Assembly (NCBI GenBank): GCA_020627705.1 | Contig: JAHDGJ010000019.1 | Coordinates: 1 to 64,000, forward strand | Length of the DNA stretch: 64,000 bases | Direction: 5' to 3' | Origin: Saprospiraceae bacterium | Lineage (GTDB): Bacteria; Bacteroidota; Bacteroidia; Chitinophagales; Saprospiraceae | Part shown: positions 1 through 6,869 of the stretch, in pieces | Position numbering within the stretch: the stretch's first letter is position 1 | Layout: every line of letters begins with the position of its first letter | Position numbers and translations under genes: made by a program | Notes under the pieces: generated by a model | What the model saw: the letters and a program-made list of their open reading frames with translations, nothing else | The model's database searches: none | What the model was told of the DNA's origin: nothing

Positions 1-1358
1 GCTTTAATCATTTTGGCAGTAAATTCTACGCTTTTTATTTGAGCATCCAGTAGCTTGAGTTCTCTACTGTTGAGCAAAAAAATAGAACTTTCACCGATAC
101 TAAACTTCACCCTTTCAGCTTCTAACAATTGACTGGAAGACAAAACGTTTTCTCGAATTAGTGATAAATTCTCTTGATAAAATTTAATCTCAGTATCTAT
201 CCGTTCCAGATTAGTATTGATTCTCAAACGCACCTGCCTTAAATTTTCAGATTGCATTTCTCGCTCAATACGATTGAGTTGGAGGTCAGCTTTGGCTTTT
301 CGATTTAATATATTGGCTTGAAATCCAAGGTTAAATTTGTTGTTTTCTCGAAGGGTGAATGCATTGCCGTTACCACCTGGATCCCATTGTAAAGGGAGCC
401 ATTTTAGGTCTAATTGAGGTTTGGCTTGCTCGCGCAATATTTTACGCTCCAAATCAATTTGCCCAATTTCATTCTCTACCATTAAGATCGGAGGTAAATC
501 AGACAGCTGATTCTCAAGATTTAATTTCAAAACATCATATGCTTCTTTCAATTGTTGTGTAACTAATTCTTGAGGAACTACAGCATTTCGGAGAGTAAGC
601 AATTCGTCGTTGCTGTCCCAAAGAAACAAGCTCATTGCCAATTTTGCTCGTTGTTGTTCCATGATCGACTCATCCAACTTTACCTTACGCTGAACTACAT
701 CAATACGAGCTTCCAAGGTATCGATTGCAGGTCCATCCCCTGTTGTAAAAATACTTTTTGCCGCATCTTCTCGTTGCACTGCAAGACCCAAAGCGTTTTG
801 ATTTACTTTTACCAAACTTGTTCGCAATTGCCAATCGACATAAGCCTTAGTAGCACTGGCAAGTAATTTATTGCCCAGTTCGATTTGCTTTAATTCATTT
901 TGCTGGTTGAGCAGCTGAGCTTCTTGTATAATTCTTCTTCGCTCATCAAAAAGCAATCCTCTGATCAAGGGCAAATTTATGCCAGCAGAAACCAAGCCTT
1001 GGGCAGGTAAGGTAGCTTCAGGGTTTAAAAAAATTCCGTCATTGGATTCATAGGAGACAATACCCTTTGCTGCGAAAGCACTTGGCATTTCTCCACCAAT
1101 ATTGAGCTTATTGAAATAGCTTTTCTCATCAAAGGTTTTGCGGTCCAAATTGCCAGAAATTTTGGGATCCCAAATAGATCTAGCTTTAAGGTTGTAAGCT
1201 TGAGATTTCCTATCAAAAAGTTGAATCTGTCGTACCACAGGATGATGCTGAAGCACGTAATCAATAAATTGATCGTAGCTCAACGTATCCGCAGTGCTTT
1301 GCCCCGTACTCAAAAATGGGGAACACAATACAACTATTAAATACATCCAAAATCTCAT
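1..1358 (-). CDS. TolC-family outer membrane efflux protein (partial, 3' end outside window)
   Basis: The minus-strand frame is open from an ATG at 1358 to the window edge, giving about 452 residues without a stop. It starts MRFWMYLIVVLCSPFLSTGQ, a signal peptide, followed by STADTLSYDQFIDYVLQHHP, which is how TolC/OMF proteins begin. Long helical, Gln/Glu/Leu-rich stretches follow (for example LLFDERRRIIQEAQLLNQQN and LQLNRIEREMQSENLRQVRL), fitting the periplasmic helical barrel. The protein would be the outer-membrane channel that docks on the HlyD-like adaptor encoded just upstream. The start lies 13 bases after the thioesterase stop, so the genes are probably co-transcribed. OMF proteins are usually 420-500 residues, so little should be missing. 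The substrate cannot be told from the sequence. Confidence 0.9.
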   Translation of the reverse strand, partial: MRFWMYLIVVLCSPFLSTGQSTADTLSYDQFIDYVLQHHPVVRQIQLFDRKSQAYNLKARSIWDPKISGNLDRKTFDEKSYFNKLNIGGEMPSAFAAKGIVSYESNDGIFLNPEATLPAQGLVSAGINLPLIRGLLFDERRRIIQEAQLLNQQNELKQIELGNKLLASATKAYVDWQLRTSLVKVNQNALGLAVQREDAAKSIFTTGDGPAIDTLEARIDVVQRKVKLDESIMEQQRAKLAMSLFLWDSNDELLTLRNAVVPQELVTQQLKEAYDVLKLNLENQLSDLPPILMVENEIGQIDLERKILREQAKPQLDLKWLPLQWDPGGNGNAFTLRENNKFNLGFQANILNRKAKADLQLNRIEREMQSENLRQVRLRINTNLERIDTEIKFYQENLSLIRENVLSSSQLLEAERVKFSIGESSIFLLNSRELKLLDAQIKSVEFTAKMIK

Positions 1359-1371
1359 ACCTGCGTACTAA

Positions 1372-1752
1372 TCAATGATTGAATTGAAGGTTTTCTAAAG
1401 TCTTGTGATGAGGAGATGGACGTTCTTCATCATCGATTTTGACAAAAACAATTTTATCAATTTGAATAATGACCTTTTTGGTAAAAAGATTACGAACCTC
1501 ACACTTCAAACTGATGGAAGTCTTTCCGATGGATAAAAATTCAGTGCCAATTTCTATGACATCGCCTTGCTTAGCTGAGCTCACAAAGTTGATCTCAGAC
1601 ATATACTTGGTCACCACCCGGGTGGTATCCAATTTGGTCATTACATAAATACCAGCCTCCTCATCAATCCATCGAAGCAATGCGCCACCAAACAAAGTGT
1701 TGTTGGCATTAAGATCTCCTGGCTTCACTAACTTTCTTGTGTTATATTTCAT
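1372..1752 (-). CDS. Hot-dog fold acyl-CoA thioesterase
   Basis: A 126-residue protein of the acyl-CoA hydrolase (YciA/BFIT-like) hot-dog family, which hydrolyses acyl-CoA thioesters in the cytoplasm. The family signature is visible near residues 15-34: a PGDLNANNTLFGGALLRWID stretch with the N-x-x-G-G loop and the Asp of the central helix, followed by the MSEINFVSSAKQGDVIEIGT strand pair. The length is right for a single hot-dog domain. Its ATG overlaps the HlyD stop codon by one base (TAATG), so translation is likely coupled. It sits between the adaptor and the outer-membrane channel of an export system. That suggests a role linked to what is exported or to membrane lipid adjustment, but this is inference. 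The family call is firm; the substrate is unknown. Confidence 0.88.
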   Translation of the reverse strand: MKYNTRKLVKPGDLNANNTLFGGALLRWIDEEAGIYVMTKLDTTRVVTKYMSEINFVSSAKQGDVIEIGTEFLSIGKTSISLKCEVRNLFTKKVIIQIDKIVFVKIDDEERPSPHHKTLENLQFNH

Positions 1753-3122
1753 TACTTTACTTTTTTGATTGGAGCTTTTGACTTTACATTTTTCTTCTCA
1801 TTTCCAGTATAATAATCCGCTGGAAAACCATTCATCTGCCTCCAAATCTCATAATACACCGGCACACGATTGAGTAGAATGATACCATTAGCACCACCAC
1901 CAACTCTTACCTCTTGCGGCCATTCTAAATCTTCTGGATCTTCGGTAATGAGTACTCTATACTTGCCATTTTCACTGATGTCGTTGTCAATGGCAGAAAG
2001 CACACCACCAAAAGTTCCGTACGAGCTGTTTGGCCATCCACTAAAAACTATCGCAGGCCAACCGTCAAACAATAGGCGTAGTTTTTTTCCTTTTTTCAAC
2101 AATGGAACATCGATGGGAGACACGTATAACTCTACAGCTTTTTTAAACTGCTTGGGAACGATGGTTGTCAACGACTCCCCTTCTTTTATAATTTCTCCTA
2201 TTCCATTTTTTTGCGTTTTCGTTATCGTTCCATGAATTGGAGATACTATTACAAACTGCTCAGATCTTCGCTGAATCATATTCAATTTGGATTGCAACTT
2301 CTCCTGTTCGCCAATCGAATTGTAATATTCCGACCGTGTAGAAGCTATGGAGGATTGTAGCTTAGCCAATTTGTTTTGATATGAATTGGTAATCGCTTGA
2401 TTGTTTTGCTTCAAAGCTCCCACCTCTGTTTCCAAAGCCTCAAGTGTATTGATCCAATAGCTTTTTTTAGCAATGGCTTGATTGAGCTTCAATTGATATT
2501 GCTCTTGATCTGTTAAAGACTTAATTCCCTTTTCGTACAGTTCTTTAATTCGAGCAAATTGATTCGTTGCATTTTGTACTTTGGTTTCCGCTGCTTCCAA
2601 CTCAAGCTTACCCGCCTCAATTTCCAAATTGACTTGTTGAATTTTTAATGCATTCTGATTCAATTTCACTTCTTGATCACGTTCGGTGATGCTATACTCT
2701 TTATTAAGATTTTCTATTTTACTTAAATAAGCCTCTGCCGCAGAATTTTTGGCACTCACTTGCTTTGAAGTTTGTTGAATGAGCTCTGGATCCATATATT
2801 CCTCCTTGACCTCTGATAATACTGCAAGGGTATCACCTACTGCCACAACATCTCCTTCTTTGACTTTCCATTGTTCGATCCTGCCACTAATAACTGCCAT
2901 TACTTCTTGCGGTCGATCAAAAGGATTCTGCGTAGTTACATAGCCTTTGGCACGAATGTTTTGCCTCCAAGGAAGGAACAAGGCTGCAAATCCAATGACT
3001 CCTGTGATAATTAATATTTTCAACAAAAGACTTGATACAGATCGCTTCTCCAATCTCCGAAATGAAGAATATTTCTTACTGTCAATTCTAAAATTTACCG
3101 AATTTAAACTGATGTTCAACAT
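1752..3122 (-). CDS. HlyD-family periplasmic adaptor (membrane fusion protein)
   Basis: A 456-residue membrane fusion protein that would bridge the inner-membrane ABC exporter and the TolC-like channel. An N-terminal cytoplasmic tail is followed by one membrane segment at about residues 31-50 (LLLKILIITGVIGFAALFLP). A first lipoyl half-motif follows (ISGRIEQWKVKEGDVVAVGD), then a long coiled-coil hairpin at about residues 110-285 rich in Glu, Gln, Leu and Lys. The second lipoyl half (VSPIHGTITKTQKNGIGEII) and a C-terminal beta-barrel region close the protein. This order is the classic HlyD/EmrA layout. It starts 9 bases after the ABC gene ends and overlaps the thioesterase start by one base. 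The start MLNISLNSVNF is the only one that keeps the whole cytoplasmic tail. Confidence 0.93.
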   Translation of the reverse strand: MLNISLNSVNFRIDSKKYSSFRRLEKRSVSSLLLKILIITGVIGFAALFLPWRQNIRAKGYVTTQNPFDRPQEVMAVISGRIEQWKVKEGDVVAVGDTLAVLSEVKEEYMDPELIQQTSKQVSAKNSAAEAYLSKIENLNKEYSITERDQEVKLNQNALKIQQVNLEIEAGKLELEAAETKVQNATNQFARIKELYEKGIKSLTDQEQYQLKLNQAIAKKSYWINTLEALETEVGALKQNNQAITNSYQNKLAKLQSSIASTRSEYYNSIGEQEKLQSKLNMIQRRSEQFVIVSPIHGTITKTQKNGIGEIIKEGESLTTIVPKQFKKAVELYVSPIDVPLLKKGKKLRLLFDGWPAIVFSGWPNSSYGTFGGVLSAIDNDISENGKYRVLITEDPEDLEWPQEVRVGGGANGIILLNRVPVYYEIWRQMNGFPADYYTGNEKKNVKSKAPIKKVK

Positions 3123-3131
3123 AGATATATT

Positions 3132-4808
3132 TTACTCGCTCAAACTGTTTTTAATAACATTGCCTCCTTTGAGAATAATTTGATCCTCGATGTATTCTGA
3201 CCAAACTTCGTCCACGGAAGCCACAATGATATTCCAAGGATTTTGGTCATCTGTCAGTCGTTCGATGATGGCTCTTTTCTCTTCTGTCTTTACATGATCC
3301 AAGGGATCTTCTAAAATGAGAAGTTTAGGATCAGTAGCTATGGCTCTTGCCAGAATAATACGATTTTGGATATTACGGGGAACCCTTCTACCTTCTGGAT
3401 CTATGATCGTTTTGAGCCCCAGTGGGACGGAAGAAATAAAGTCGTTTAAACCACAAATCTCCAAAGCTTGACTCACTCGATCCACCGTAGCCTCAGGTCG
3501 CTCCATAGTAATGTTCTCTAGAATAGTACCCTGAAATATTTCATTATTACTCAAGGCATAACCAATGCATCCTCGCATATGATCGAGATTTAGGCTTCCC
3601 AAGGGCAAACCTTTTAATCGTACGATTCCTTGATCCGGCTTTATAATGCCAGATATAATTTGGAGTAAAGTGGACTTTCCCGAATTGGAATGTCCTGTAA
3701 TGTATACTGATTTTCCATGGGGTACCTCAAAGTTTACATTCGTCAATGTCGGGCGAATACTGTCTTCATATTGAAAAGAAACATTATCTACCGCAAGCGA
3801 GAATTCACCCGTTTGACAGTCAATTTCTAATCCTTCATCAGAATCCAAGGGCATATCCGCTACGTAACCTATTTTCTCCAGACCAGTGAGTACATCATAA
3901 ATTGCCTCTAAAGATTTAATGAGTTTTTCTACTGAAGCAATGATCAAGATGATGATGATTTCGGCCGCCACAAACTGACCGATGTTCATCTCTTGATTAA
4001 AAACAAGTATACTTCCTGTGATAAGCAAGCCAGCAGCGATAATGACTTTAAATCCTACCAGATAAATGGATTGCCTAATGATGATGTTAAAATGACCTTC
4101 CCTTGCTTTGAGATAGTTTTCTAAATGGTGATTGCTTTTTGATAGATTCATATCAGAACCACTCACTAATTTGAAAGACAATTTGGTACGTGCAATTTCC
4201 TCGAGCCAAAAAGCAATTTTGTATTTGTACTTAGACTCTTCTAAACTCGATTTTAGACCTCGTGGACCAGTCACGGCTATAATCAGATAAACCAAACCAA
4301 TCAACACCAAACTAAAGAGGATAAAAAAGGTGTGATAAAAACTCAACAAAATCAGTCCAATGATAATTTGAAACAAAGCCAAGGAGAAGTCTATCAGTAT
4401 TTTGGGTAATCCCTTCTGAATTGTCATGGTATCAAAAAATCGATTGGCCAGTTCCGGAGCATAATAATTACGCAAGGCTTGATGGTCAATTTTGGGAATA
4501 CGATAGGCAAATTCGAAAGAGGCTCGACTAAATATCTTCTGAGCGATGTTTTCCACTATGCGTAATTGCATCAATTGTAAGATACCCGTGAGCGCTATTC
4601 CACCAATCACAAAGACGACCAAGATAATCCAGCTGCTAGTGATTTCCCCGCCCTGAATTAAGTTGACAATTGCCTGGATACCCAGAGGCAAGGAAAGGGT
4701 CACTAAGCCGTTAAACACTGCGTATATATACACTTGGGATATCTCTTTTCTATCCACTTTCAGCAAACGCCGAAACCGCTCAATAGGTGTAAATCGTATA
4801 ATGTTCAT
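3132..4808 (-). CDS. ABC exporter (membrane + ATPase domains) with degenerate nucleotide-binding motifs
   Basis: A 558-residue half-exporter. The N-terminal part (about 1-310) has six hydrophobic membrane segments; an ABC ATPase domain follows (about 335-558). There is no peptidase C39 domain. Walker A is intact (GHSNSGKST), but the other catalytic motifs are not. The Q-loop position reads IGYALSNNEIFQGTI with no Gln where expected. The signature motif is replaced by RRVPRNIQNR instead of LSGGQ. Walker B ends LLILEDP with Asp and Glu in swapped order. The switch His is absent (NIIVASVDEVW). The frame and fold are otherwise intact, so this looks like a specialised family rather than a pseudogene. 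It lies 21 bases after the lipoprotein gene and 9 before the adaptor gene, making a type I secretion/efflux set with the HlyD and TolC genes. Confidence 0.9.
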   Translation of the reverse strand: MNIIRFTPIERFRRLLKVDRKEISQVYIYAVFNGLVTLSLPLGIQAIVNLIQGGEITSSWIILVVFVIGGIALTGILQLMQLRIVENIAQKIFSRASFEFAYRIPKIDHQALRNYYAPELANRFFDTMTIQKGLPKILIDFSLALFQIIIGLILLSFYHTFFILFSLVLIGLVYLIIAVTGPRGLKSSLEESKYKYKIAFWLEEIARTKLSFKLVSGSDMNLSKSNHHLENYLKAREGHFNIIIRQSIYLVGFKVIIAAGLLITGSILVFNQEMNIGQFVAAEIIIILIIASVEKLIKSLEAIYDVLTGLEKIGYVADMPLDSDEGLEIDCQTGEFSLAVDNVSFQYEDSIRPTLTNVNFEVPHGKSVYITGHSNSGKSTLLQIISGIIKPDQGIVRLKGLPLGSLNLDHMRGCIGYALSNNEIFQGTILENITMERPEATVDRVSQALEICGLNDFISSVPLGLKTIIDPEGRRVPRNIQNRIILARAIATDPKLLILEDPLDHVKTEEKRAIIERLTDDQNPWNIIVASVDEVWSEYIEDQIILKGGNVIKNSLSE

Positions 4809-4829
4809 ACTTTAAATCTTCTGCTTCAA

Positions 4830-5402
4830 CTAGCTCGTAGGATGCGCTGTTTTGTGCGCTACGATTTTGAGTTGTCCTTCTTTGTTCTTCTTAAATGCAA
4901 TGGTGAATTCTAATTGTCTTTCTTTTCCTAGCGTATCAGAGAAATAATAATTTCCCATGGCCAAAGCGATCTCTCCTTCACCATTAATAATTCCAGCATT
5001 TTCCCATCGTATGTTTGTCCATTGGTTTAATGCAAAACCTTCATCCTCCGGAAAATTTGGATTATCCCCAATGAGATAGGAAATCACACCCTCCGCTGTC
5101 GTTCGAAACTTTTTATCCCTAACATAAGCTGGTTTGACTAATACTTGTCCCTCATCAAATCCATAAAAATTTTGCACATGTCTCTTAGCTAAATCCTTGT
5201 AATTTCTATTGTTTTTATGGGCTCCACCTATCCCTATGATGCTTTGAGACCACGCGTTTTGTACAAGCTTAATTTCCATTTCTGAAATCTTGGGAATCAG
5301 CTTGCCATCACTCATTTGACAAGAATTAATAGTTAACAAGTATCCCCAAATAAGGACTAAGACCAAAGAATACGCTAGTGCTTTAAACGATACTTTCTTC
5401 AT
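4830..5402 (-). CDS. Conserved lipoprotein, possibly NTF2-like fold
   Basis: A 190-residue protein with a signal sequence MKKVSFKALAYSLVLVLIWG and a plausible lipobox Cys at about residue 28 (TINSC), so probably a membrane-anchored periplasmic lipoprotein. The body contains AWSQSIIGIGG, RHVQNFYGFDEGQVLVKP and, at the end, LEFTIAFKKNKEGQLKIVAH. That last pattern fits the final strands of small SnoaL/NTF2-like domains. From memory, relatives are often named phosphoribosyl-AMP cyclohydrolase in Bacteroidota genomes. I see none of the residues expected of that enzyme and do not accept the name. The first 20 bases overlap the end of the preceding gene, and the ABC gene starts 21 bases downstream, so it belongs to the same run. 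Function unknown. Confidence 0.75.
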   Translation of the reverse strand: MKKVSFKALAYSLVLVLIWGYLLTINSCQMSDGKLIPKISEMEIKLVQNAWSQSIIGIGGAHKNNRNYKDLAKRHVQNFYGFDEGQVLVKPAYVRDKKFRTTAEGVISYLIGDNPNFPEDEGFALNQWTNIRWENAGIINGEGEIALAMGNYYFSDTLGKERQLEFTIAFKKNKEGQLKIVAHKTAHPTS

Positions 5403-5709
5403 GCTTCCTTTTTTTAAGCTTATAAATAAAATTTAAAAGTTCTTGATTGGCATAGATTCCAAAAGCGCTGATCAGCACACCTTTTTTACCATCATTACAT
5501 TCTATTAAAAAGAGTATGGAGGAATCACCAGGATCCGTCAGACCTTCAAAGCGCATATATTCACTGAGCTTACATTGCTCCATGGAATAATGCTTTTGAC
5601 TGTCTCTATCAATAATCTCCTGATCGTGATATAAAAAATTACACGTATAGCCTCGCAGTCGGGCTTCTTCAATGCCATTCATTAATGAATCTGATAAGTA
5701 TATAGTCAT
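5383..5709 (-). CDS. Small conserved Bacteroidota protein of unknown function
   Basis: A 108-residue soluble protein with no signal peptide or membrane segment. Visible landmarks are EARLRGYTCNFLYHDQEI near the N-terminus, YMRFEGLTDPGDSSILFLIE in the middle and KKGVLISAFGIYANQELLNF near the C-terminus. I recognise this pattern (RGYT...RFEG.T.P.D.S......KG.L..A.G.Y) from a small Bacteroidota family often mislabelled phosphoribosylpyrophosphate synthetase. At about 100 residues it is far too short for that enzyme and lacks its PRPP loop. It starts 4 bases after the RaiA-like gene ends and overlaps the following lipoprotein gene by 20 bases, so translational coupling is likely. A stress or regulatory partner of the neighbouring RaiA-like protein is possible but only a guess. 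Confidence 0.72.
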   Translation of the reverse strand: MTIYLSDSLMNGIEEARLRGYTCNFLYHDQEIIDRDSQKHYSMEQCKLSEYMRFEGLTDPGDSSILFLIECNDGKKGVLISAFGIYANQELLNFIYKLKKRKHEESIV

Positions 5710-5713
5710 GATC

Positions 5714-6034
5714 TTAATTTTGAGTTGTCAGTGATTTAAATTTAATCTGATTCTTCTCTTTCCACTTTCGAACTTGTCTTTCCACTATGGAAGAACACCT
5801 TTTCCATAATTGTTCTACACTTTTTGCTTTTTTGCTGATCAAAAGGTCGTGTCCTTTGATTCCCATTTTTATTACCGCATTGAAGCTTGGATCGTTTCCT
5901 CCTTCCTTGCCTATATAGATATCTGCATAAAGCAATTTGTGAGCAAATTTTTGATTTATTCTATGCAAACGCCATTTAATAAAACGTACATACTTGTTTG
6001 AAACTTCTGCATGATTCTGTACTTGGATCCTCAT
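5714..6034 (-). CDS. RaiA/HPF-like ribosome-associated protein
   Basis: A 106-residue basic protein resembling the sigma-54 modulation/ribosome hibernation (RaiA/HPF) family, whose members sit in the decoding region of the 30S subunit and silence ribosomes under stress. It starts MRIQVQNHAEVSNKYVRFIK and has a beta strand with DIYIGKEGGNDPSFNAVIKM, then IKGHDLLISKKAKSVEQLWK and a Lys/Arg-rich helix. This matches the beta-alpha-beta-beta-beta-alpha order of the family, and the length fits a short HPF form without the dimerisation tail. It is the first gene of the leftward run, facing the TetR gene across the 108-bp operator region. Placing it ahead of an export operon is unusual. Confidence in the fold is moderate to good; the role is inferred from the family. 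Confidence 0.72.
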   Translation of the reverse strand: MRIQVQNHAEVSNKYVRFIKWRLHRINQKFAHKLLYADIYIGKEGGNDPSFNAVIKMGIKGHDLLISKKAKSVEQLWKRCSSIVERQVRKWKEKNQIKFKSLTTQN

Positions 6035-6073
6035 AAGTATTTATTTACTATAAAGTTAAAGAAAATATTTTTA

Positions 6074-6092
6074 ATGTTAGTATTACTAACAT
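6074..6092. promoter_or_regulatory. Perfect palindromic operator, likely TetR-family binding site
   Basis: The sequence ATGTTAGTATTACTAACAT is a perfect inverted repeat of two 9-base arms around one central base. Size, symmetry and position in the spacer next to a divergently transcribed TetR gene all fit a TetR-type operator. The right arm recurs downstream as a half-site. Binding by the neighbouring regulator is inferred. Confidence 0.78.
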
Positions 6093-6122
6093 GTAAACTA
6101 ATTATATTTAATAAAGTTTAAC

Positions 6123-6132
6123 TATTACTAAC
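6123..6132 (+). promoter_or_regulatory. Second operator half-site TATTACTAAC
   Basis: These ten bases repeat exactly the bases at 6081-6090 inside the perfect palindrome, 42 bp away (about four helical turns, so on the same face of the DNA). The matching left arm here is degenerate (5 of 9 bases agree with the first site). It lies only 10 bp before the TetR start codon, a good place for autorepression. Confidence 0.55.
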
Positions 6133-6142
6133 TTTTTTTAAA

Positions 6143-6817
6143 ATGCCACTTCAACTAAGGTTCACCGTACCAAAAAAACTTTATTTGCGAGATCCGCAGG
6201 ATACCGACTATGGAAAAAAATTATTGCTTCATGCCGTGGAGCTCTTCAGTGAGATCGGATTTGAGGCATTTACCTTTCGCAAGCTTGCTACCAAAATGGA
6301 TTCTTCTGAGGTTTCGATATATCGATATTTCGAAAACAAACATTATATCCTACTCTATCTGTATTGCTGGTATTGGGAATGGCTGGCATATTTAGTAGAT
6401 ATCAATACAAGAAACATATCGGATCCTGGTAAAAAATTAAAAATCGCCTTGCACAAAATTGTCTTTGCAACAACGGAGGATGAATTGACGCAATACATTG
6501 ATGTAAAGAAATTGCAATTAATTTTAATTACTGAAAGTTCTAAAGCGTATCACATTCATGATATAGATAAGGAAAATAAACTTGGTTTTTTTATACCATT
6601 CAAAAAACTTGTTGAACAATTGGCCGCGATTCTCTTAGAAGTAAATCCTACATTTCAATATGCAAGATCATTAAGCACCACGGTCTTCGAAATGATTCGA
6701 AATCAACATTATTACACGCTACATCTTCAAAGACTTTCTGATTTAAAAAAATCAAAAAATCTCCTAGAACAGATTGAGCAAATGGTACACATTATCCTAA
6801 CAAAGGTGCTGAAATAA
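6143..6817 (+). CDS. TetR-family transcriptional regulator
   Basis: The only plus-strand gene recognised in the window, 224 residues. A helix-turn-helix of TetR type occupies about residues 24-70: KKLLLHAVELFSEIGFEAFT, then FRKLATKMDSSEVSIYRYFE, then NKHYILLYLYCWYWEWL. The SEVSIYRYFENKHYIL stretch is the recognition helix and the conserved Y-x-Y/H-F-x-x-K that follows it. The rest is an alpha-helical ligand and dimerisation domain without close hallmarks. It is divergent from the RaiA-like/ABC exporter run, and a perfect 19-bp palindrome lies in the spacer, so it likely represses that run and itself and responds to a small molecule, perhaps one related to the thioesterase or exporter substrate. 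Its 3' end converges with the phosphoesterase gene 52 bp away, with no clear terminator between them. Confidence 0.9.
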   Translation: MPLQLRFTVPKKLYLRDPQDTDYGKKLLLHAVELFSEIGFEAFTFRKLATKMDSSEVSIYRYFENKHYILLYLYCWYWEWLAYLVDINTRNISDPGKKLKIALHKIVFATTEDELTQYIDVKKLQLILITESSKAYHIHDIDKENKLGFFIPFKKLVEQLAAILLEVNPTFQYARSLSTTVFEMIRNQHYYTLHLQRLSDLKKSKNLLEQIEQMVHIILTKVLK

Positions 6818-6869
6818 GGAGGACTTTCGTACCAATCAATAAGGTTATATACTCTTTTTGATCCTTCGT

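Larger units (their letters stand above)
6035..6142. promoter_or_regulatory. Divergent promoter region between RaiA-like run and TetR gene
   Basis: This 108-bp, extremely AT-rich spacer separates the starts of two divergent genes. It must hold the promoters for both directions. I cannot point to a clear TAnnTTTG element on either strand. It contains a perfect 19-bp palindrome and a second copy of its half-site, described separately, so the TetR-family protein next door probably controls both itself and the leftward gene run from here. Confidence 0.7.

Noticed and set aside
359-866. Two plus-strand open frames at the left edge
   Set aside because: They lie opposite the TolC-like gene, whose reading frame is continuous and recognisable.
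3132-4808. ABC exporter as a pseudogene
   Set aside because: The frame is intact, membrane part and Walker A are good, and tight operon spacing is kept; the altered motifs look like a subfamily trait.
5383-5709. PRPP synthetase
   Set aside because: About 108 residues with no PRPP-binding loop; only a customary mislabel for this family.
6818-6869. Bidirectional terminator between the convergent TetR and phosphoesterase genes
   Set aside because: I found no convincing stem followed by a U run in these 52 bases.
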